Shown here: in pieces, positions 58,601-64,000 of the stretch
How the letters are laid out: every line of letters starts with the position of its first letter
Numbering within the stretch: the stretch's first letter is position 1
Origin: Hemileia vastatrix
Taxonomy: Eukaryota > Basidiomycota > Pucciniomycetes > Pucciniales > Zaghouaniaceae
Direction of reading: 5' to 3'
DNA: 64,000 nucleotides
NCBI GenBank assembly: GCA_030280995.1
Contig: JASXTE010000007.1
Location: forward strand, 6,826,001-6,890,000
Translations under genes and position numbers: made by a program
The notes under the pieces: model-generated
Database searches by the model: none
The model's input: only the letters and a program-made list of their open reading frames with translations
Told to the model about the DNA's origin: nothing

Positions 58601-59915
58601 CCCTATTTAATTCCCTAAGATCATGAACAACTCTAAGCTTGCCATTCGGTTTCTTGATACAAAATACAGGACTAGAATAACTTGACGTTGATTGCTCATA
58701 AAGTCCAGTGCGTATCCGTTCTCTGACAACTTCGATATAAGCTTCTTTTAATGCAGCCGGAATAGGAATCGGTTTCTGCTGCCACGGTTCATGACATACC
58801 ACAGGAATCTTGTAAGGCTCCCCATAAGAATGCTTCAACACACCCCTCTCCTCTTCTACAAAAGCAATGGCCTTCTCTCGCTTGACCATCACATCCAACA
58901 ACAACTTCTTCTCTTCTCCAGACAACCAACCATCAGGTCCAAAATTAACAACGCCCAGTCTCTCAAAAGTGATTCTTGACGTCTCAGAAAATTCAGGCGG
59001 ATTCTTTACCAAGGGACTTTCATAAGGATCTCTTGACAACCTTGGTCTTCTCAAAGGTGGATTTAATTCAGCAGGTAGCGGTTCATTAATAGGTCGAACT
59101 TTATTTGCTACTTTCTTATATTTGGCTGCGTCCACATCTAAATAAACTTGAGGTAAAACATCGCCATTAAAACTTTCATCAAATGAATCATCTTCATCGC
59201 CAGAATCAGAATAAGAAAAATTAGAAAAATATTTTATTTCATTTTTAAATTTTACCCTTTTCTCCTTTCCCTCGTCTAATTTATAAACAGATTTTCCAAC
59301 ACCTTTGCTTCCCTTATCCAACAGTAAATCACCTGTAAAGAAAGTCGGCAGTTTAACCTCTTGCTGGAGGACCGGAATTGAATTTTCACAAAAATTATTT
59401 TTTTGAGTTTTAATTATACTGAGATTTTTAATCGGATTTTGATAAGATTTTCGCAGTTTACCCTCTTGCTGGAGAACCGGAATAACATTTTCACATAAAT
59501 TATTTTTTTGTGTTTTAATTATACCAAGATTTTTAATCGGGTTTTGATAAGATTTTCGCAGTTTACCCTCTTGCTGGAGAACCGGAATAACATTTTCACA
59601 AAAATTATTTTTTTGTGTTTTAATTATACTAAGATTTTTAATCGTATTTTGATGAGATTTTCGCAGTTTAACCTCTTGCTGGAGGTCCAAAATAGAAGGA
59701 GATAATTGCAGTTTAACCTCTTGCTGGAGGTCACAAAACATACCCTTCCAATTTTTATCCAACCTAATTTGGCCCATTTTGCCTTTTTTACCGTTTTTAA
59801 ATTTAATAGAAAAACAGGGTAAATCCAATAAACATATAGAAAAGTCCAAAACGTATTTGCACTCCAAAGTAATATTAACAGAAAATAATTGAGAATCCAC
59901 TTGAATTATCTCCAA
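55641..59915 (-). CDS. pol: Pol polyprotein of B2
   Basis: Nearly the same protein as B1 Pol from RT to the C-terminus (FIDD, LAVDSSQ, integrase D, D, E all kept). The frame is open further upstream to the frameshift site at 59993, but the ATG that starts the B1 ORF is absent (GGC in place of the TGC overlap); the first possible start here is a TTG. This argues that Pol is made only as a Gag-Pol fusion. The N-terminal repeat region is shorter and has a different order of LQQEGKL and LQQEVKL units, with RKSYQNPIKN linkers. PEFG in the integrase of B1 is SEFG here, beside the second catalytic aspartate. Confidence 0.92.
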   Translation of the reverse strand: MEIIQVDSQLFSVNITLECKYVLDFSICLLDLPCFSIKFKNGKKGKMGQIRLDKNWKGMFCDLQQEVKLQLSPSILDLQQEVKLRKSHQNTIKNLSIIKTQKNNFCENVIPVLQQEGKLRKSYQNPIKNLGIIKTQKNNLCENVIPVLQQEGKLRKSYQNPIKNLSIIKTQKNNFCENSIPVLQQEVKLPTFFTGDLLLDKGSKGVGKSVYKLDEGKEKRVKFKNEIKYFSNFSYSDSGDEDDSFDESFNGDVLPQVYLDVDAAKYKKVANKVRPINEPLPAELNPPLRRPRLSRDPYESPLVKNPPEFSETSRITFERLGVVNFGPDGWLSGEEKKLLLDVMVKREKAIAFVEEERGVLKHSYGEPYKIPVVCHEPWQQKPIPIPAALKEAYIEVVRERIRTGLYEQSTSSYSSPVFCIKKPNGKLRVVHDLRELNRVTIKDAGIPPSAEEFVEAFAGRVCYGLGDIMGGYDERELHPDSRPLTTFDTPLGRLQLTRLPQGATNSVAVYQAQMAWILQDEIPQYAGIFIDDGGIKGPTTDYDNQVLEENPGIRKFIWEFAITLERILFRIEEAGLTISGSKFSCCVPALEILGHVVCREGRIMSKKKVNKIQSWPRPKNTTEVRGFLGVCVYVRMFIKDFSSLAAPLRRLTRKDADWEWDEECEKAFVKLKEVVGKDLVLHKLDYGKDAGRIYLAVDSSQVAAGAVLSQMDKAGYIRPVRYESVVFTEVESRYSQPKLELCGVAKILKKLQHILWGQHFELQVDAKSLIQMINSPSLPNAPMTRWVAFIQHFWFDLVHKPGKTFTMPDGLSRRPPTEEDSDSEEFDEDIPIIKASTKGAEDFPYLHHEVKLAGLLCLDYDDEDDLHQEDKLENSLYVNKGVGKGVDKFGREEVEEDVVYVEENGLVVWDSSKLRNGVYVGELENLNKKVDKEKEVFSNTVFEGSKGSEEKRRHSSIKDLFRGQRLLAHSCAGDIGDREVPIDVILIDFQDEVWGQTGFYFLLVKYLLTLERPEECEDDEWVAIKRKSSTFYLSGRRLMRRRYPNPQVVITQQKGQELVLKSLHEDLGHRGVGETFRRISDRFWWPGMKMAVKQWVQSCEECQRRSYLRPKEPGRATGEYTLFGRVSLDAVHIKEGRYKYLIVARDDLSGWVEAAPLINLTAKNVAEFFLNNWVYRYGVMKLVTVDGGSEFGTEFKEAVLKVGSKVRVATPYYPEAEGMVERGHQVIKDALVKMCGTSAEKWRHYLPLVLFADRITAKRTTGFSPYELVFGQKAVLPVDLEAESYLGVDWDTVKTTEELLCARMMQLEKKEEYLEKAYSRMMKIRNQSVRYWDERLAHRLRKPLNPGDMVLVYNRSLESQWGKMFADRWNGPYKIKEQVSGGSYVLEELDGVVLKKRVAADQVKRFYPRGTRSAEVFLRNEDKL
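59349..59735 (-). repeat. Hairpin-containing repeats in the 5' part of pol, B2
   Basis: Five hairpins of the TTGCTG-loop type with CAGTTTA at intervals of about 105-110 nt, then about 45 nt. Linker units of 35-36 codons contain NLxIIKTQKNN. Confidence 0.88.
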
Positions 59916-59986
59916 GTGAGCTGACCTATTGCAATCCGGGATCTCATCCTGAGGAGAGATTACAACATTAGAGCGATCAGCCCCTG

Positions 59987-62596
59987 CTACCCCAAAAAAT
60001 GAGGGCCTTCATCCCTTTCCAACAAACATAATTCACCAGAAGCCGTCCGTTTTATATGCCGCTTCTTGGTGCAAACACAACACTGGCACAGAGTAGTAAT
60101 CCCTGGCCGTGTTTCCCAACCTTCATCTCCAGGAGGTGCTAACCGCATATGTAACCTCCGCATATCTTCACCAGTGATCTCCAAACTAATCCCCATGCCA
60201 GCTTGATACCCTATCCTGGCCTCAAAATCCATCAAAAAAGGACCACCAAGAACAGTTTTGACTGCTCCTCTGGCCACATAAAAGTGAACCTTACCAACAG
60301 ATCCACCAATGCCTAACCTGACATGCTCAGCTGTACCCATTAGCTCTGTTGCATGCCCTCCAATACCTCTGAGGTTTCCCCCAGTTCCACTTTTAATTGG
60401 CAAGCCTATACTCGTCGCTTGCTCCAATGAAATTAAATTAATTTGAGACCCGGAATCGACCAAGGCCTTTACTTCTTTACCATTAAGAGTTACCACCAGG
60501 TAACCCAGGGGAGCGGAAAAATGTGTATCTACATCTTCCCCAAACTTTTCAGCATTTTCACAAATATATTCCACCTCTCCAGTGGAAACACGACGCCTCG
60601 TCAAATGCTTCTTTTGCTTTTCAGCAAGCGCCGGACTAATCGTAAATAACTCCCCCAAAGATAAGGGAATCTGCAGTTGATTCACCCTATTCAAAACTGC
60701 GTCCATTGCATTAGCTTGACCAGAAACTACTGGCCGCTCATACTGGACCTTTGATTTAACAACCTTGGCCCTGGGTACCTCTTGAGGTCCAACCGAGCCA
60801 TCTTCACCCCCCATTATAACATCTTCACTTTCTATAACCCTAACTCCGTCACCAGCTTCTTGCACTAATCCTGATCCATCGCTAGTCCTTCTTACTCCCT
60901 CCATTGGGATGGGACCGCTAAAACTTGGTCTGGGTAGAGACGCCAACGGTACGTCCTCCTCAGAATCCGAAACATCCTCTGGCATAGGCTCACCATTTAA
61001 ATCAAACTTGCCATAACTAGGGGGCCCCATATCAGCAATCCCCTTCTGCATTTTATATAATTCGTCCTTAGAGTAAGGGTTCAATTTGTTGGCGGCAGTT
61101 TGAGCACTAGAAATCTTGTCCTTAGAGTAAGGGTTCACTTTGTTATTGGCCTTGCCAGGATTAGCCCTCAATTGGCTCTGAATGCTACTTTTCGCCTTAG
61201 TAGCAGCTGCTCTTCTAGCAGCATTAACATCGTATTCGCCAGCCATACAGCTACCCTCCACCTGGGCAACCGTCGCCAGCTCTAAACCACCAAAAGAAGT
61301 AGAAAATGTGGCTTTACTGACCTCTTTCTCCTTGCCCTTGTCAGCTTTACCACCATTACCATTACCATTTTTGCCACCCTTGGCATTAACATCTTCATCC
61401 GTCACCTCTTCAAATCTGGCTCTCCTTTCAGCCGTTAAACTTCTTCTGACCAAATCAGAAGGAGACTGTCCATCACTGGGCTTGATGAACGAACCATCAG
61501 GAAATTTATAAACTTTACCATCAAATAAAACTCGCCCAGCATCCATATCCTTATCAAGAGCAAAACAAACTGTTGCTCTATGACCCCTCCTATTACAATA
61601 GGAGCACACCTTTGGCTCATCATAGCCACCTCTATAACCATTACCACCATTGCCACCATTTCTCCCATTGCCTGGGAAGCGGTTACCGTTGTTATTGCCA
61701 TTATAATTTCGACGTTCATACCCTCTAGACTGATAAGAAGTCGACGTCGACGAAGAAGCGATTGGGGCCTTGTTGGCCTTCTGAGTCTCTTGAACAAATA
61801 TTTTTAATTGTTTCGTTAAATCGGCCAAGTGATCGACCATCTTGTTGTCTACATTGCCCTCAACTTTTGCAGCAGGAACACCCATTTGTGCCTTCTTGGC
61901 CTCCTGGGCTTTGACCATAATATCGTTGTTCTCGGCCAAAACTTCGCTAACCTTACTGACATATTGAGTGCAAGACTCTTGATACTTGTCCAACGCTAAT
62001 AACTTTAGATGGGCTTGGATGTTCTCTTTAATAACCTCCAGAGCCGGTAACTTCTGCTCACCGTTTGGCAGTTCCTTCATTAAATTCTTTCTTGAGAGAT
62101 CCTTCAAGACGTCCATTCGAATATCCCTACTGCATGCTGACCAAAACAAATCTTTTGCTTGATTTTCATGCACTAATTCATCCACCAAAATAAGATATTC
62201 TACCACTTCATCAAACTGAACACAAAGTTTTTTGAAGTCCACCATTGAAGAAACACCACCTTTAGCTTGCCAGTCTCCAACAATTTTATTGAGGTCCATC
62301 ATAGTAAACCTAACACCCCATCTATCGACCATAGCTTTAGAAAGCTTAACCCAATCCTTGTCCTTAAATGCCTGCATAGCAATAACCTCTTTTTCCACCT
62401 CCCTATCGGCAATAAAAAATCTAACTTGCTTCACCATATCCACATGGGAAGCACCATCAACAGCAGCAGCAGCTTCATACCTGCTAATGAACCATTTAAC
62501 CTCCTCCCCATCAAACTTTGGGCCATCCCAAGAAACAATTCTAACAGAGGGAGTAAGAGGGTTAGAAGATCCAGAAGCAACAGCAGAAGAAGACAT
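59987..62596 (-). CDS. gag-pro: Gag-protease of B2
   Basis: 869 residues, about 98 percent identical to B1 Gag by eye. The knuckle CSYCNRRGHRATVC and the protease VDSGS are unchanged. Differences cluster in the N/G-rich stretch before the knuckle (GNRFPGNGRNGGNGGNGYRGG) and in single sites such as DECPHF/DEGPHF before the stop. The start is the same ATG, 153 nt past the PBS. Confidence 0.92.
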   Translation of the reverse strand: MSSSAVASGSSNPLTPSVRIVSWDGPKFDGEEVKWFISRYEAAAAVDGASHVDMVKQVRFFIADREVEKEVIAMQAFKDKDWVKLSKAMVDRWGVRFTMMDLNKIVGDWQAKGGVSSMVDFKKLCVQFDEVVEYLILVDELVHENQAKDLFWSACSRDIRMDVLKDLSRKNLMKELPNGEQKLPALEVIKENIQAHLKLLALDKYQESCTQYVSKVSEVLAENNDIMVKAQEAKKAQMGVPAAKVEGNVDNKMVDHLADLTKQLKIFVQETQKANKAPIASSSTSTSYQSRGYERRNYNGNNNGNRFPGNGRNGGNGGNGYRGGYDEPKVCSYCNRRGHRATVCFALDKDMDAGRVLFDGKVYKFPDGSFIKPSDGQSPSDLVRRSLTAERRARFEEVTDEDVNAKGGKNGNGNGGKADKGKEKEVSKATFSTSFGGLELATVAQVEGSCMAGEYDVNAARRAAATKAKSSIQSQLRANPGKANNKVNPYSKDKISSAQTAANKLNPYSKDELYKMQKGIADMGPPSYGKFDLNGEPMPEDVSDSEEDVPLASLPRPSFSGPIPMEGVRRTSDGSGLVQEAGDGVRVIESEDVIMGGEDGSVGPQEVPRAKVVKSKVQYERPVVSGQANAMDAVLNRVNQLQIPLSLGELFTISPALAEKQKKHLTRRRVSTGEVEYICENAEKFGEDVDTHFSAPLGYLVVTLNGKEVKALVDSGSQINLISLEQATSIGLPIKSGTGGNLRGIGGHATELMGTAEHVRLGIGGSVGKVHFYVARGAVKTVLGGPFLMDFEARIGYQAGMGISLEITGEDMRRLHMRLAPPGDEGWETRPGITTLCQCCVCTKKRHIKRTASGELCLLERDEGPHFLG
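59993..59999 (-). promoter_or_regulatory. Candidate -1 frameshift site, B2
   Basis: T TTT TTG followed by GGG TAG, identical to B1, in correct register for a -1 shift into pol. Confidence 0.78.
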
Positions 62597-62639
62597 CCCA
62601 ATAAGTAATGAAAAGCGTTAACAATCGATAAAATAACAA

Positions 62640-62701
62640 GCCTCTTGCAGGCCAATAACAAAAATCCAATTAGAGTTCCAGAAAATAAGCCTCTTGCAGG
62701 C
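62640..62701 (-). other. Two hairpins in the B2 leader
   Basis: The same pair of GCCT-CTTGC-AGGC hairpins as in B1, at 62640-62652 and 62689-62701. Confidence 0.65.
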
Positions 62702-62748
62702 TAATAACGTTCTTGATCCAAGTAAGTCTTTAAAGAAAGCTAGAGAAA

Positions 62749-62770
62749 TCGAACCCCACGTTGGGCGCCA
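62749..62770 (-). promoter_or_regulatory. Primer binding site of B2
   Basis: TGGCGCCCAACGTGGGG followed by TTCGA, two bases from the LTR end; identical to B1. Confidence 0.88.
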
Positions 62771-62772
62771 AC

Positions 62773-63920
62773 TATGGTAAGGTAAACTCTTACAGTCGCC
62801 TTGCTGCAAGCAGAATCCGGAGGAGATATGTGGATTTAGCTGAAAACCCCGTCCTTCCAATAAAATAACAAAGTAGGTGTTCTAAATCACTAAGCTAACC
62901 AATCTACTTAGATCTGATTGATAAAAATAATGAAACTCTAAAATAATTAACGCTTATTGAGATTTAAAGAAAGTGGCTGTTGATAAAGAAATACTGATAA
63001 CAACAATTAAGGTGTACCAGTGAAAGATCTGAAAAGATTGACTTTTATGTTTTTATAATATTTTTAATTTTTATGAGACAGCAATAATCAAGTCCCAGCG
63101 ATGAAGACCTTTCTAAAGATACCCTGTATGAAGTGTTATTTAAACTGTTGAATTGTATTTCTAAAATGTTATGTAAAAAATAATAATGTTATAAGGGTAT
63201 TACAAGTTATTTTAATTTGTTGAGTAATAAAAAATGAGACTGTGATGGTTAATGATTAAGCTGTATGATGTGTCCCCCCCCTCAATTTCGAGTTTGAGAG
63301 TCGCTTAAGTATTCCTAGTCACGTGCCTAAGTTTTCCCCTCCAGAGCTCTTCCAGAGTCAATCCGGAGCCCGTACGGAGTCCGTACGGAGCCGGAACGGA
63401 GTCCGTACGGAGTCCGTACGGAGTCGAAACGGAGTCCGTCCGGACTTCCGGACTCAATTTAGAACCTTAAAACCATAATAAAAAATCTAGAAAAATTACA
63501 CATAATAGAGCTACTTCCCCTTTACCTACCAAACTAATTTTCGTAGTCTGCGCAGCTCTAATTATCCCGTGAAAATTCATCAAAGTTAAGTAATTTTTGA
63601 AAAACGTAAATATTTCTATAAAACTTTAAAATTCATTTAAAAATATAAGAAAAATAGTAAAAATTCTGGGAAAATTTCCCAAGGTTCTTGAGTGACTCGA
63701 CTTAATACTTATAAATTTTTCAGACCGTAAAAATAAGTTTTCTCCGTAAAATAAATTGTTTTCGTGTAGGCATTCGCTCGTGACCAATTTCTTCATATTT
63801 AAAACTCAAATAAATTAAATAAAACCCTTTTATATATAAAAAAATAATAACGCCAATCTTGCACGCCGTAATAACTCCTTTTACATATTTAGGTGCCGTA
63901 CTAAACTTTAGGCTACCACA
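62773..63920 (-). repeat. 5' LTR of B2
   Basis: 1,148 bp; 33 bp shorter than its partner because of minisatellite units. Four CCGTACGG palindromes at about 63367-63430. Confidence 0.95.
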
Positions 63921-64000
63921 CCAGTACTCATAATATTTTATTATGTTTTATTTCTTTAAAGTTGAATCTTTAATGCTACAGATTTATTCTGAATACCTGA
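63921..64000 (+). other. Element D resumed (3' untranslated part)
   Basis: Begins with the second CCAG and continues AT-rich. No polypurine tract or LTR start is reached before the window ends. Confidence 0.75.

Larger units (their letters stand above)
51001..63920 (-). mobile_element. Family B retroelement, copy B2
   Basis: A 12.9-kb copy with the structure of B1, LTRs of 1,181 and 1,148 bp and a perfect duplication CCAG (50997-51000, 63921-63924). Apart from minisatellite units I noticed only one base difference between its LTRs, so it is younger than B1. It is inserted into element D in the opposite orientation. Confidence 0.95.
29321..64000 (+). mobile_element. Element D, Ty3/gypsy chromovirus, right end outside the window
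   Basis: Its 5' LTR begins TGTCAGCCTG at 29321 and ends CCTGACA at 44505, with element B1 inserted. Then come a PBS, a leader, ORF1 and an unbroken Gag-Pol frame to 50964. Element B2 is inserted 36 bp after the stop. Element D resumes at 63921; its 3' LTR is not reached. Without B1 and B2 about 8.1 kb of D is present. Intact coding suggests that D was active not long ago. Confidence 0.88.

Overview
The window is eukaryotic, AT-rich and made almost entirely of LTR retrotransposons nested in one another. No intact ordinary host gene is visible. Short introns (49-87 nt, GT...AG, with CTAAC-like branch sites), fungal-type Ty3/gypsy Pol proteins and a zinc-cluster motif point to a basidiomycete. 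A rust fungus (Pucciniales) is my best guess, based on remembered resemblance of protein families, not on a search.

Layout. 1-4435: a decayed Ty3/gypsy chromovirus split by a solo LTR (family A, 3124-4215). 5231-6060: a decayed host-like or transposon-linked gene on the minus strand. 6096-12756 (minus) and 13084-20885 (plus): two copies of a non-autonomous Ty3-type family (A) facing each other across a 327-bp spacer; the second carries a solo LTR of family C. 20886-29320: relic DNA with a decayed coiled-coil gene, another solo LTR C, foldback repeats and the N-terminal part of a PIF/Harbinger-type transposase that is broken by an LTR C. 29321 to the right end: a large Ty3/gypsy element (D) with an open 1,815-codon Gag-Pol frame ending in a chromodomain. 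Two nearly intact copies of family B are inserted into D: B1 (30796-44476) in its 5' LTR and B2 (51001-63920) just behind its pol. Target duplications (ACGT, CCAG, CCGG, CGATT) and interrupted features give the order of insertion.

How the parts work together. Family B encodes Gag-protease and Pol, linked by a candidate -1 frameshift site directly before the gag stop. It carries a tRNA-Lys-type primer site and a GGAGGGAGGA polypurine tract. Family A shares the primer-site type, the polypurine tract, the N-terminal Gag and traces of the pol end, so it looks like a deletion derivative that depends on B-like proteins.

The unusual system is what A and B share beyond this: (1) a short intron-containing gene antisense to gag-pol, next to the 3' LTR, encoding a six-cysteine zinc-cluster protein whose two halves are in the reverse of the Gal4 order; (2) dozens of copies of a small hairpin followed by TAAACTG, whose stems change in a compensatory way, spread through the non-coding 3' third and also inside pol, where they encode an LxxExKL peptide; (3) three further conserved hairpins; (4) in B, a variable array of the palindrome TCCGTACGGA in the LTR. 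I read these as a possible element-encoded protein plus cis-acting sites (for packaging, dimerisation or transcription). That link is inference.
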